Shown: piece by piece, positions 1-8,651 of the stretch
Layout: each line of letters begins with the position of its first letter
Position numbering within the stretch: the stretch's first letter is position 1
NCBI GenBank assembly: GCA_937923745.1
Contig: CALDUO010000245.1
Span: forward strand, 1 to 33,840
From: an uncultured Granulosicoccaceae bacterium
GTDB lineage: Bacteria > Pseudomonadota > Gammaproteobacteria > Granulosicoccales > Granulosicoccaceae
Reading direction: 5' to 3'
DNA: 33,840 bases
Notes under the pieces: generated by a model
What the model was told of the DNA's origin: nothing
Database searches by the model: none
Seen by the model: the letters and a program-made list of their open reading frames with translations, nothing else
Made by a program: the position numbers and the translations under genes

Positions 1-49
1 CGCAGCATCGAACGACTTTATTTAATCAGCAGGACTAAACGAATCTTTA

Positions 50-2584
50 ATGAGTAAGCACCTGGTCATCGTCGAATCGCCTGCCAAGGGCAAGACCATC
101 GAAAAGTACCTCGGTAAAGATTACAAGGTGCTCGCGTCCTACGGACACGTACGCGATCTGCTGAGTAAAACCGGCGCCGTCGATCCCGACAACGGCTTTG
201 CGATGAAGTACGAAATGATTGAGCGTAACGAGAAACACGTTAACGCGATTGTTAAAGCACTCAAAAAAGCCGACTCCCTACTACTCGCAACTGACCCGGA
301 TCGCGAAGGCGAAGCCATCTCCTGGCATCTGGTTGAATACCTCAAAGAGAAGGGCTTACTCAAAGACAAAACCGTACAGCGTGTGGTTTTCCATGAGATC
401 ACCAAAACGGCAGTCAAGGAGGCCATAGAGCATCCCCGCGAGCTGGGTCATGAGCTCATCAATGCCCAACAGGCGCGTCGCGCGCTCGACCACCTTGTCG
501 GGTTTAATCTGTCGCCATTACTGTGGAAAAAAATATCGCGTGGTCTCAGTGCCGGGCGCGTGCAAAGCCCTGCCCTGCGCATGATTTGCGAACGTGAAAA
601 AGAAATTGAAGCCTTCATTCCACAGGAATACTGGACGATTGCTGCGTCGCTCAACAAAGACGCACAGGATTTTCAGGCACGACTGTCGGTGCTCAATGCC
701 GAAAAGGTCAAGCAGTTTACTGTCACTGACGAAAAAACCGCTTCAGCAGCAAAAGAATCCCTGTTGGCAGCAGCCAATGGTTTTCTGATAGCCAACAAAG
801 TTGAAAAGAAACAACGCAAGCGCAATCCGACAGCACCGTTTACAACCTCAACCCTGCAGCAGGAAGCCTCCCGAAAACTCGGCTTCACCGCGCAACGAAC
901 CATGCGCACCGCGCAACAGCTCTACGAAGGGGTCGATGTTGGCGAAGGCCAGGTAGGTCTGATCACCTACATGCGTACCGATAGCATCACGTTGTCTCAA
1001 GACTGTCTCGACGAGCTGCGTCAACTCATACCAGACCGATACGGCAACGACTACCTGCCGGAGACAATCAACGTCTACAAAAACAAATCGAAAAACGCAC
1101 AGGAAGCGCACGAGGCCATCCGCCCCTCGTCTACACGACACATACCGGAGGAGATACGTGCCAAGCTCAGCGAAGATCAGTACAAGCTCTACAATCTGAT
1201 TTGGAAACGCACCGTCGCCAGCCAGATGATCCACGCCACCATCGATCAAGTGGGCGTTGACCTTGGCTGCGGCGAAGGCAATGTCTTCCGTGCCAACGGT
1301 TCAACGGTTCGCTTTGACGGTTTTATGAAGGTGTATCGTGAAGACGTCGACGACAAAAAGAATGCCGAAGACGATAACAAAATGCTGCCGGATATCACCG
1401 AGGGCGACAAAATCAGTCTGCTCGACATTCTGGCTGACCAGCATTTTACCGAACCACCACCACGCTTCTCGGAAGCCAGCCTGGTCAAAACGCTGGAAGA
1501 GCACGGCATTGGCAGACCTTCTACGTATGCCTCTATTATCTCAACGCTACAGTCACGTAAATACGTCGAGATCGAGAGTCGGCGTTTTTTCCCCACTGAC
1601 ACCGGTCGTGTCGTCAGTCAATTTTTGACCGACAGTTTTACCAAATACGTCGACTACGATTTCACCGCAGAACTCGAGGACAAACTCGACGCTGTTTCTC
1701 GGGGTGAAAGCGACTGGGTCGATGTGCTCCAGGATTTTTGGTCTCCGTTTATCAATGACGTCACCGAGGGTGATGATGGGCTGCGCATCGAACGTGAGCT
1801 TGGCACCGATCCCGAAAGCGGAAGACCGGTAAGTGTGCGTGTTGGTCAGTATGGTGCTTACGCACAAATTGGTACTAAAGAAGACGAAGAAAAACCTCGT
1901 TGGGCCGGGCTCCGTCCCGGTCAGAAAATGCACACTATAACGCTGGAAGAGGCGCTATATCTTTTCACATTGCCACGCGCTCTGGGTGAAACAGCAGACG
2001 GCGAAAAAGTGTCGACCAACATCGGACGATTCGGACCCTACATCAGGTATGGCTCCACGTTTGTCTCACTCAAAGAAGATGACCCGTATGCCGTAACACT
2101 GGAGCGGGCACTCGAGCTTATCGAGCAGAAAAAAATAGATGATGCCAACAAACTGATTAAGACGTTTGAAGGCACCGATGTACAAATACTCCATGGTCGA
2201 TGGGGACCCTACATCACCGACGGCAATAAAAACGCCCGCATTCCAAAAGAGTTAAAAGAAACACCCGAAACACTTGATCTGGAAACGTGTCTGAAGTTTT
2301 TGGAAGAGGCGCCCGAGCGACGCGGCAAGAAAAAGGCTGCCGCGAAAGCAGAGGCTGCCAGCAAGAAAAAAGCTGCGACCAAAAAGAAAGCTACCAAAAA
2401 GAAAGCGACAAAGAAAAAAGCGACAAGCAAAAAAGCTACAAGCAAAAAAGCTGTCAGCAAAAAAACGGCGAGCAAAAAAGCCGCTGGAAAAAAAACCACG
2501 GGCAAAAAAACCACGGGCAAAAAAGCAGCAGCCAAAAAGAAGGCGGAAGCAGAAGAAACAACTGCGACCAGCAAAGCGCCATAG
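50..2584 (+). CDS. topA: DNA topoisomerase I with Lys/Ala-rich C-terminal tail
   Basis: Type IA topoisomerase that relaxes negative supercoils by cutting and rejoining one DNA strand. The 844-residue protein opens with a Toprim domain (Glu9 in IVESPAKGK; acidic D82, D84 and E86 in DPDREGEA). The active-site tyrosine is Tyr307 in GLITYMRTDS. The C-terminal third carries glycine-rich Toprim_C-type repeats (for example GRWGPYITDG) and I see no four-cysteine zinc fingers like those of E. coli TopA. From about residue 757 the chain becomes a histone-H1-like tail of TKKKA, TSKKA and GKKTT units, probably a sequence-independent DNA-binding arm. The ATG at 50 gives the usual family N-terminus. tsaC and hemF follow on the same strand. 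Product assignment is very secure; the role of the tail is inferred. Confidence 0.97.
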   Translation: MSKHLVIVESPAKGKTIEKYLGKDYKVLASYGHVRDLLSKTGAVDPDNGFAMKYEMIERNEKHVNAIVKALKKADSLLLATDPDREGEAISWHLVEYLKEKGLLKDKTVQRVVFHEITKTAVKEAIEHPRELGHELINAQQARRALDHLVGFNLSPLLWKKISRGLSAGRVQSPALRMICEREKEIEAFIPQEYWTIAASLNKDAQDFQARLSVLNAEKVKQFTVTDEKTASAAKESLLAAANGFLIANKVEKKQRKRNPTAPFTTSTLQQEASRKLGFTAQRTMRTAQQLYEGVDVGEGQVGLITYMRTDSITLSQDCLDELRQLIPDRYGNDYLPETINVYKNKSKNAQEAHEAIRPSSTRHIPEEIRAKLSEDQYKLYNLIWKRTVASQMIHATIDQVGVDLGCGEGNVFRANGSTVRFDGFMKVYREDVDDKKNAEDDNKMLPDITEGDKISLLDILADQHFTEPPPRFSEASLVKTLEEHGIGRPSTYASIISTLQSRKYVEIESRRFFPTDTGRVVSQFLTDSFTKYVDYDFTAELEDKLDAVSRGESDWVDVLQDFWSPFINDVTEGDDGLRIERELGTDPESGRPVSVRVGQYGAYAQIGTKEDEEKPRWAGLRPGQKMHTITLEEALYLFTLPRALGETADGEKVSTNIGRFGPYIRYGSTFVSLKEDDPYAVTLERALELIEQKKIDDANKLIKTFEGTDVQILHGRWGPYITDGNKNARIPKELKETPETLDLETCLKFLEEAPERRGKKKAAAKAEAASKKKAATKKKATKKKATKKKATSKKATSKKAVSKKTASKKAAGKKTTGKKTTGKKAAAKKKAEAEETTATSKAP

Positions 2585-2598
2585 TGAAACAGGTCACT

Positions 2599-2620
2599 CG
2601 TGCTCCGCAACAGGAGCACG
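2599..2620 (+). other. perfect 8-bp hairpin between topA and tsaC
   Basis: CGTGCTCC at 2599-2606 pairs perfectly with GGAGCACG at 2613-2620 around a 6-base loop, 15 bases after the topA stop. No T-run follows, so it is not a standard intrinsic terminator. It could be an RNA processing or stabilising structure at the end of the topA message. Its position argues against a tsaC start at 2600. Confidence 0.35.
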
Positions 2621-2653
2621 ATTCAACACCCCACCATAATAGCCCAGCACCCT

Positions 2654-3214
2654 ATGACCGCTGTATCTGACATCGCCCGGTGCGTGCTGACAGGCGGTGT
2701 TATCGCGTACCCAACCGAAGGCGTTTTTGGACTGGGCTGCGATCCGGCTAACGAGGCCGCCTTGCATCGCATCATCGAGATTAAAGGCCGCGATGCGCAT
2801 AAAGGGTTTATTGTCATTGCCGGTGAAGTCTCTGAGCTTGACTCGGTCATCAAACCGCTCGATCTGTCTCCGCTGAATACGGAGATCAAACGCACTATTC
2901 TGAACTCTTGGCCGGGCCCACACACTTGGGTCGTGCCTGCCAAATCGAATCTGCCTGCTATCCTGACCGGACATCGCGACACACTGGCGGTCAGAGTAAC
3001 TCTCCATCCGGTTGTGCGGGACATTTGCGCGGCAATTGGAGGCCCACTGGTCTCTACCAGCGCTAACCGCAGTGGACAACAACCCCTACAATTTGCCACC
3101 GATGTCATTGAACAATTTGGTGAAGCGGTTGATCTGGTAGTGAATAAACCGGTAACCTCCCCCGGCAAACCATCGTCCATCACCGACGCCAGAACAGGTC
3201 AGGTTCTGCGTTAA
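2654..3214 (+). CDS. tsaC: threonylcarbamoyl-AMP synthase TsaC (YrdC/Sua5 family)
   Basis: Makes threonylcarbamoyl-AMP from threonine, bicarbonate and ATP, the first step of the t6A37 modification of ANN-reading tRNAs. The YrdC fold is recognisable from [18 protein letters not shown] near the N-terminus, the KGRDAHKGF segment, and the STSANRSGQ nucleotide-binding motif. The reading frame is open from 2600, but the ATG at 2654 gives 186 residues beginning [10 protein letters not shown], close to the 190-residue E. coli protein, and avoids translating through the hairpin at 2599-2620. No strong Shine-Dalgarno is visible at either start. The short single-domain form is TsaC rather than the longer Sua5. 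hemF starts 17 bases after its stop, a neighbour pair common in gammaproteobacteria. Confidence 0.93.
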   Translation: MTAVSDIARCVLTGGVIAYPTEGVFGLGCDPANEAALHRIIEIKGRDAHKGFIVIAGEVSELDSVIKPLDLSPLNTEIKRTILNSWPGPHTWVVPAKSNLPAILTGHRDTLAVRVTLHPVVRDICAAIGGPLVSTSANRSGQQPLQFATDVIEQFGEAVDLVVNKPVTSPGKPSSITDARTGQVLR

Positions 3215-3231
3215 CAACTCTGTTGAGCGTT

Positions 3232-4158
3232 ATGCCAGATTCGCAGGAAACACCTGATATTACTGCAGTTCGAGACTATCTGAAGTCACTGCAGGCTACT
3301 GTATGCGCGACACTCGAAGTGCTCGATGGCGAGAGAAAATTTATTGAGGACAGCTGGGCACGTGATGAAGGTGGCGGCGGTATCGCAAGGGTACTGACAA
3401 ACGGCGGACTCTTTGAACAGGCAGGCGTTAATTTTTCGCATGTCACGGGGGCCTCGTTGCCACCCTCAGCCACACAGTCACGACCGGAACTCAAAGGCCG
3501 CGCATTCGAAGCTATGGGTGTCTCATTGGTACTGCATCCCGACAACCCATACGTACCGACAACACACGCCAACGTTCGTTTCTTTACCACCACCAGTGAT
3601 GAGGGTCCGCCAGTATGGTGGTTCGGTGGTGGTTTCGATTTGACACCGTACTATCCCTTTGAGGAAGACTGTATCCACTGGCATCAATGTGCTAAATCAG
3701 CGTGCGACCCCTTTGGTGACAACCTCTACAACGAACTGAAAGACTGGTGTGATCGTTACTTTTTTTTGAAACACCGTGATGAAGCCCGTGGTGTTGGCGG
3801 TCTCTTCTTTGATGATCACAATCAACCCGATTTTCAAACCGCCTTTGACCTGATGCAAAGCGTCGGTAACCACTTTTTGATGGCTTATGTACCGATCGCA
3901 GAAAAGCGCCGGGAACTACCGTTCGGAGAACGCGAGAAATCATTTCAACGCTATCGTCGCGGACGTTATGTTGAGTTTAATCTGGTGTACGACCGCGGCA
4001 CACTGTTTGGGTTGCAGTCTGGTGGCAGAACCGAATCCATTCTGATGTCGTTACCACCCAGCGTCGAGTGGCGTTATAACTGGCAACCGGAACCGGGTAC
4101 ACCAGAGTCCCTGCTCTACACCGACTTTCTCCCCCCCAGAGACTGGTTGGCGCCCTAA
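3232..4158 (+). CDS. hemF: oxygen-dependent coproporphyrinogen III oxidase
   Basis: Converts coproporphyrinogen III to protoporphyrinogen IX by two O2-dependent oxidative decarboxylations in haem synthesis; the enzyme is cytosolic. The 308-residue chain (E. coli about 299) has all family signatures: [11 protein letters not shown] with His112, [23 protein letters not shown], and the C-terminal [14 protein letters not shown] and [13 protein letters not shown] blocks. The frame is also open from a TTG at 3223, but the ATG at 3232 gives the more natural start. No terminator is evident downstream, where the next genes run on the opposite strand. Presence of HemF implies an oxygen-using lifestyle. 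Confidence 0.97.
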   Translation: MPDSQETPDITAVRDYLKSLQATVCATLEVLDGERKFIEDSWARDEGGGGIARVLTNGGLFEQAGVNFSHVTGASLPPSATQSRPELKGRAFEAMGVSLVLHPDNPYVPTTHANVRFFTTTSDEGPPVWWFGGGFDLTPYYPFEEDCIHWHQCAKSACDPFGDNLYNELKDWCDRYFFLKHRDEARGVGGLFFDDHNQPDFQTAFDLMQSVGNHFLMAYVPIAEKRRELPFGEREKSFQRYRRGRYVEFNLVYDRGTLFGLQSGGRTESILMSLPPSVEWRYNWQPEPGTPESLLYTDFLPPRDWLAP

Positions 4159-4333
4159 AAAAAGGGTGGCCTAACTGAGAGATTTGCGAGCCGGTATGTC
4201 ATTGCTGCTGCCTGAAATCAACGCGGTTCGAACCAGCAGCGCAGAACAGATGCCGACACCGCACCAGTAAACAGGATCAGTACACTCGATCAGTACCCAG
4301 TATCCATACACGGGTTCACTGCAGAGAGAGGTT

Positions 4334-4873
4334 CTAGCCAAATAGCAGGAGAAGACCGGCGTTATAAAACATATGTACCAACACACCGGGCAGCAGGCTG
4401 TCGTATCGATCGCGAAGCCAGCCGAATACCAACGATGGAAATAATATGGAAACTGCCCATAACGGCGACTGACTGAACAGGTGGAACGCTGCGAATATAC
4501 CTGAAGTCACGCCATTAGCGACAGTAAAGCCGAGCTTTGACGCTTGCATGACGGGAAAGGTTAACAGCCATTCCTGCAGCCAACCGCGAAACACTATTTC
4601 TTCGAGTACCGGGTAGACCAGCACCGATAACACAAACGTCAGTAATGACAGATTCAGGGACGTAGTCATCGGTACACCCAACCACCACAGGCTCACCCAA
4701 ACGAGCAACCCGGCGGCCAGAGACAGCCAGAACCACGGCTCGGCCCAAAACCCCGGTGCCTGATTGACTGCGGCCGACGAGCTGGCGCTGTGCTCATTCA
4801 CTTTAGAGGGCACTTTAGAAGGCACGTCAGAAGGCACGTCAGAAGGCACGTCAGAAGGCAGGTGAGTCGGCAC
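4334..4873 (-). CDS. small CPBP-family glutamic intramembrane protease
   Basis: A 179-residue polytopic membrane protein with the CPBP (CAAX protease and bacteriocin-processing) signature: E91-E92 in EEIVFRGWLQ, His131 in FAAFHLF, and H167xxxN171 in HMFYNAG. These are the expected metal or general-base residues of the Rce1-like fold. About four hydrophobic segments are visible from residue 48 onward. The first 40 residues are non-membrane and start with PSDV/PSKV repeats encoded by a 12-bp tandem repeat. The only upstream start is a GTG at 4873 without a clear ribosome site, and every repeat unit contains another in-frame GTG, so the exact start is uncertain. The small size recalls proteases paired with PEP-CTERM-like sorting tails (MrtJ-type), but no tail-bearing substrate is in the window. 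Confidence 0.82.
   Translation of the reverse strand: MPTHLPSDVPSDVPSDVPSKVPSKVNEHSASSSAAVNQAPGFWAEPWFWLSLAAGLLVWVSLWWLGVPMTTSLNLSLLTFVLSVLVYPVLEEIVFRGWLQEWLLTFPVMQASKLGFTVANGVTSGIFAAFHLFSQSPLWAVSILFPSLVFGWLRDRYDSLLPGVLVHMFYNAGLLLLFG
4801..4872. repeat. 12-bp tandem repeat, six units (protease N-terminus)
   Basis: Six consecutive 12-bp units; three (4825-4860) are identical (CGTCAGAAGGCA on the + strand) and the others differ by a few bases. On the coding strand each unit reads as Val-Pro-Ser-Asp or Val-Pro-Ser-Lys and carries a GTG codon. The length is a multiple of three, so copy-number change keeps the frame. Confidence 0.9.
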
Positions 4874-4953
4874 TGTTGCGCCGTAGTACGATCGTAACGG
4901 GAAGTGACACGCTGGCTTGCGCGCACTAACGCTACTGCACCGAATGACAAGTA

Positions 4954-6123
4954 TTAACGCTCCAACACTTCAATACGATTGTTTGCTGCGCGACCGGCTG
5001 CGGTGTCATTCGCTGCAACGGGCTTACTACCGCCAAAGGAGCGCAGCACCAGACGATTCGCTGACACACCCCGCCTGACCAGGTACGTGCCAAGCGTTCT
5101 CAGCCGGGCTCGTGTCAGAATGGCTTGATCCCGCGCCGACCGATTGGTATCGGTATGTGCCAGTAGACGAATACCAGCCTCGGGATACTCCATCAGAAGA
5201 CCTGCCAGATAATTTAGCTGCGCAAACGAACTCGGCATTAAATCGGCAGTGCCCGGTGCGAAACGAACACCGCTGAGTACACCATTAAGTAATGAACAAC
5301 CATTCTCCTGAACCGGGTAGCCGGAGCGAGAATCATTGCATTGATCGAGGTTGTCCGGCACACCGTCATTGTCAAGGTCAGCCACTGTTGTACGCTGCGG
5401 CTCTGCTGCCCCTTGAGACTGATTGCCTGACTCTGCCGGTAATGTGGTCGCACTGTTGCCATCGCCGGCTGGTGTCGAGGATTCTATTGAACCTGCGCCA
5501 GCCTCGTCAGTTGACGTGTCGAATACCGGCGTGGATGGCGGTGGTGTGGACGGTCGGGCTGTCGCGCCCGTGCCACCGAAACGAAAAACCACCCCGATGT
5601 TGGCCTGCCAAACATCCAAATCCAGGTAACTGCCTTCTGCCCGCAACCCTGCCCACCGATTAAACAACAACTCGGCACCAAACCCCGGCGAAAAGTAGAC
5701 ATTCGATGCATTCTCGAGCGCGATATTCTGCTCCACATCGCGTTGCAGAAATCCAAGCCCAAACCTGCCGTAGAGGCGAAACGACAGATTGCCGGGAGTC
5801 AGTGCCCGGTCACGAGTGTCGAAGATCCGGTAAATAATGGCACCCTCAGCGGCTTGGTAAGTGACCATTTGCCCGGTCACTATCGGCGCTTCACCAAAGT
5901 TACTGTATTCCAGTTGGACACTGGACTCGCGGCTGATATCGCGACCGATGTAGACTTTGACAGCGGCATTTTCGGACAACAGCGAGTCGAAACCCGAAGC
6001 CTCCGGCTCAGGAGACAAAAAAGCGACGCCACCACCCAGCCCGAGATACCACTGATCATCAAAAGCGCTAGCTGAGCCGGGTAGCAGCAGTAACGCCGCC
6101 ACGAAGGTGCACAGCTTTTTCAT
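4954..6123 (-). CDS. OmpA-family outer membrane protein with thrombospondin type 3-like linker
   Basis: Predicted outer-membrane/periplasmic protein that ties the envelope to peptidoglycan. A signal peptide starts at the ATG at 6123 (MKKLCTFVAALLLLPGSASA); a GTG 12 bases upstream is less likely. After cleavage comes a beta-barrel-like domain of about 170 residues ending in VVFRF, then a Pro/Ser/Thr linker, an acidic Ca-binding-type segment (DLDNDGVPDNLDQC), and a C-terminal OmpA domain (about residues 285-389) beginning VRFAPGTADLMPSS and containing HTDTNRSARDQAILTRARL. The peptidoglycan-contact Asp and Arg positions appear kept, although the usual Asn before LS is Asp. It is transcribed away from the OmpA-like gene at 6356. 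Family is secure; ligand and role are inferred. Confidence 0.9.
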   Translation of the reverse strand: MKKLCTFVAALLLLPGSASAFDDQWYLGLGGGVAFLSPEPEASGFDSLLSENAAVKVYIGRDISRESSVQLEYSNFGEAPIVTGQMVTYQAAEGAIIYRIFDTRDRALTPGNLSFRLYGRFGLGFLQRDVEQNIALENASNVYFSPGFGAELLFNRWAGLRAEGSYLDLDVWQANIGVVFRFGGTGATARPSTPPPSTPVFDTSTDEAGAGSIESSTPAGDGNSATTLPAESGNQSQGAAEPQRTTVADLDNDGVPDNLDQCNDSRSGYPVQENGCSLLNGVLSGVRFAPGTADLMPSSFAQLNYLAGLLMEYPEAGIRLLAHTDTNRSARDQAILTRARLRTLGTYLVRRGVSANRLVLRSFGGSKPVAANDTAAGRAANNRIEVLER

Positions 6124-6306
6124 TGAGTCGCTCACTAGTCAGTTATCCGAAGGAATCTCACATTTACATACAATAATAGTGCGAATTCTGCGTATTCTCC
6201 CAAATTTAAGGTCCAGCGCAGCCCATAAACCCCCACGGACTCCGCAAAACAGCTGTTCAGCGCTGCGCTGAGACACCTCTGGCACGGTACACGGCCGCCA
6301 GTGCGG

Positions 6307-6312
6307 TATAAT
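6307..6312 (+). promoter_or_regulatory. candidate -10 box upstream of the 6356 gene and aroE
   Basis: A perfect TATAAT lies 44 bases before the ATG at 6356. No convincing -35 hexamer is found 16-18 bases upstream, so the promoter may need an activator. It lies in the 232-bp divergent gap between this gene and the OmpA-family gene. Confidence 0.4.
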
Positions 6313-6355
6313 CCCGAGGCTATGAAGGAACGAAACAACCAATAAGGGTGAATCC

Positions 6356-7258
6356 ATGAGAGAAACCATCCTAATAAGCGTCGGTATCCTCGCAGTGACA
6401 ATTGTCGCGTGGATCGGCCTCCATGTATTCAAAGACCTGTCACTGATCCGGGGACTCCAGTCGAACTCCTCCGGAGGTGCATCACACAGCTATAACCCCG
6501 GCGTCATCAGCGATAGCGGGTACAAGGCAACACTGCCACCTGATGGCGTGGCAGCGGCCACCAGAAAACGCGTTGACCCCCAGTCCGACACCGAAAACAC
6601 CACCGACGGCCAAGTTAACCAGCGCGCCGAACACAACTCAGGCGTCCGACGTGAAAGCGCGAAAACTGCGACGTCCGACGAGCAAACACGGGCACAACGT
6701 ACAGAAGAATCTGCCATCAAAGAAGGTGTTTTAGCTCAAGACCAGCGTGACCCCGAGGCAACCAAAGGCGTCTTGGCAGCCCACGCGAACGACAGTGACG
6801 TGTCGGTCATTCAACCCGCCGAAGGCTCTGACGCCCAAGCTGCCGCCCGCCCTGCCAAACTTACCGGGCTCAACGCTGTCAGACAGGAAATTCAGCAAAA
6901 AACCGATGCCATCATTATTGAGCAGGCGACATCAGCGGGCTCAGATAATGATCATCAAATATCGGTGAGACTGCTCATTGACAAGTCCTGCGAGAATTCA
7001 CCCTCCGGGGTTTACCAGACCGCCGCCGGGTTTCTGACCGGTAAAGCTGCGATGACCAGCGAAAGCATTCAGTCGCTGGGTGAGCTAATCAAACTCTACC
7101 GCTCGTGCGCCAAAAGCCTCGTGGTGATGTCACACGACGTCAGACCCGATGCCAAGGTGTCCAGCTCCGTGTTTATCAGACGGGAGGATGAAGTAAAATA
7201 CTTTCTGATACACATGGGCGTCGACCGAGACGATATCGAATTATTGGAGCGTTCATGA
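6356..7258 (+). CDS. single-pass membrane protein with degenerate OmpA-like C-terminal domain
   Basis: I do not recognise this 300-residue protein as a named family. An AAGGGTGA ribosome site precedes the ATG. Residues 4-24 form one hydrophobic anchor with a short cytoplasmic N-terminus. Residues about 35-195 are polar, rich in Ser, Asp, Glu and Gln, and probably disordered. The last 100 residues look like a diverged OmpA-type peptidoglycan-binding fold: ISVRLLIDKSC, then GFLTGKAAMTSESIQSLGEL, then LVVMSHDVRPDAKVSSS, then RREDEVKYFLIHMGVDRDDI. This lines up in order with the C-terminus of the nearby OmpA protein, although the canonical TD...N..LS..RA residues are mostly gone. It overlaps aroE by 4 bases (ATGA), so translation is probably coupled. 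Envelope function is an inference. Confidence 0.75.
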   Translation: MRETILISVGILAVTIVAWIGLHVFKDLSLIRGLQSNSSGGASHSYNPGVISDSGYKATLPPDGVAAATRKRVDPQSDTENTTDGQVNQRAEHNSGVRRESAKTATSDEQTRAQRTEESAIKEGVLAQDQRDPEATKGVLAAHANDSDVSVIQPAEGSDAQAAARPAKLTGLNAVRQEIQQKTDAIIIEQATSAGSDNDHQISVRLLIDKSCENSPSGVYQTAAGFLTGKAAMTSESIQSLGELIKLYRSCAKSLVVMSHDVRPDAKVSSSVFIRREDEVKYFLIHMGVDRDDIELLERS

Positions 7259-8070
7259 GTCACCACTATCTTGTGGTTGGTAATCCCATCGAGCACAGCA
7301 TCTCGCCAACGGTGCACGCGTTATTTGCAGAACAGACCCACCGCAACCTCGAATACACCCGCTTGCTGGCCACGAGTGACAACCTGTTCAGCAAACTCGA
7401 TGCATTTTTTGCGGCAGGTGGGCAAGGCTGTAATGTCACGCTGCCGTTCAAGGAAAAAGTAATCGATTACTGTCAGGTACTCACCGACGATGCGCAAACA
7501 GCACAGTCAGTAAACACACTCAAGCGTCTGCCGGACGGTCAAATTGAAGGACACACCACCGACGGCGCTGGCCTCATCACAGACCTGACCGTCAACTGCG
7601 GTGTGACGATCACCGGACAGCGAATTCTGATAGCAGGCGCAGGAGGCACAGTGCGCGGAATTTTCGGCTCACTGCTACAGCAACAGCCCACGCAAATTGT
7701 CATTGCCAATCGCACCGTGTCTCGTGCATCCGAACTGGTCTCGGCGTTTCAGTCGCGAGCAGGCAGTACGTCACTGACAGCCAGCGGGTATGACGACATT
7801 GAGTCCGCACCGTTCGATCTGGTCATTAACGCTACCAGCATGAGCCTGGCTAACGAACTACCGCCAATTAACGCCTCTGCTATCGCCAGTCATTCGGTGG
7901 CGTATGACTGCCTGTACGGTACAAAAACGCCTTTTATGCAGTGGGCGACTGACCTTGGTGCATCAGCTGTGCATGACGGACTGGGCATGCTGTTGGAACA
8001 AGCAGCAGAGTCTTTCTATATCTGGGAAGGTGTTCGCCCAAAAACCCGTTTGATTCGTGGCAGGCTATAA
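7255..8070 (+). CDS. aroE: shikimate dehydrogenase (NADP+)
   Basis: Reduces 3-dehydroshikimate to shikimate in aromatic amino acid synthesis; cytosolic. The 271-residue length matches E. coli AroE. Visible signatures are the substrate-binding GNPIEHSISP at the N-terminus, NVTLPFKEK with catalytic Lys66, Asn87, TTDGAG with catalytic Asp103, the nucleotide-binding GAGGTVRG, the NRT motif for NADP phosphate recognition, and INATS. It starts inside the stop of the upstream membrane protein (ATGA overlap). The downstream DUF192 gene begins 34 bases after its stop, so the three probably share one message. Confidence 0.97.
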   Translation: MSHHYLVVGNPIEHSISPTVHALFAEQTHRNLEYTRLLATSDNLFSKLDAFFAAGGQGCNVTLPFKEKVIDYCQVLTDDAQTAQSVNTLKRLPDGQIEGHTTDGAGLITDLTVNCGVTITGQRILIAGAGGTVRGIFGSLLQQQPTQIVIANRTVSRASELVSAFQSRAGSTSLTASGYDDIESAPFDLVINATSMSLANELPPINASAIASHSVAYDCLYGTKTPFMQWATDLGASAVHDGLGMLLEQAAESFYIWEGVRPKTRLIRGRL

Positions 8071-8104
8071 CCGCCTGTTGTTCAATAAGCCGACGACCCA
8101 TGCC

Positions 8105-8572
8105 ATGTTGACAGCCAAGATCTTTCGGGCCTCTGCACTTTTCCTGACGTTGCTGTTGGTTGGACCTCAGCCAGTCGTTGCCGGTGGGCAACCCGCCCTG
8201 CCGCAGATCGTGCTTGAAATCAACGGAAAAAAGCTTCTCACTGAAGTCGCCGAAACGCCGAAACAACGATCAAACGGGCTCAGTTACCGGGTGGGTCTTG
8301 GCGCAGATGCGGGGATGTTATTTGTGTATGCGGCCGAGCAACCTTTGTACTTTACGATGCAGAACGCTGGTATACCGCTCTCGATTGCCTTTTTGTCAGA
8401 AGATTGGGTCATTAATGAAATTCTGGATATGAAGCCGTTTACCCGCGGCCCCTACCCGTCCAAAAAACCGGCAATGTACGCACTTGAGGTCAATCAAGGG
8501 TGGTTCGAACGGCATAATATTCGCGCCGGTGATACCGTATCTTACTCCGCAGCGCCGTCAGACAAACCCTAA
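8105..8572 (+). CDS. secreted DUF192 family protein
   Basis: A 155-residue exported protein of the DUF192 family; no biochemical role is established that I can cite. The start at 8105 gives a signal peptide (positively charged LTAKIFRAS, hydrophobic ALFLTLLLVG, likely cleavage near VVAG). The frame also opens at 8057 inside aroE, but that start would bury the signal peptide. The mature domain shows family blocks: LEINGKKLLTEVAETPKQRSNGL, GMLFVYAAEQPLYFTMQN, PLSIAFLSEDWVINEI and the C-terminal YALEVNQGWFERHNIRAGD. It lies 34 bases after aroE, probably co-transcribed. The mature protein should be periplasmic. Confidence 0.88.
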   Translation: MLTAKIFRASALFLTLLLVGPQPVVAGGQPALPQIVLEINGKKLLTEVAETPKQRSNGLSYRVGLGADAGMLFVYAAEQPLYFTMQNAGIPLSIAFLSEDWVINEILDMKPFTRGPYPSKKPAMYALEVNQGWFERHNIRAGDTVSYSAAPSDKP

Positions 8573-8651
8573 ACGTTAACGGTATACACAACACACCTAT
8601 AGTGTCTTGTTACGTTAGTATCCTTATCACTCTCTTTTTGACACCCGAACC

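Noticed and set aside
4150-4175. Terminator after hemF (CCCT, A-run, AGGG).
   Set aside because: The stem is only four pairs and no T-run follows.
4171-4386. A 71-codon minus-strand frame after the CPBP gene.
   Set aside because: It overlaps the end of the protease in another frame and has no family features.
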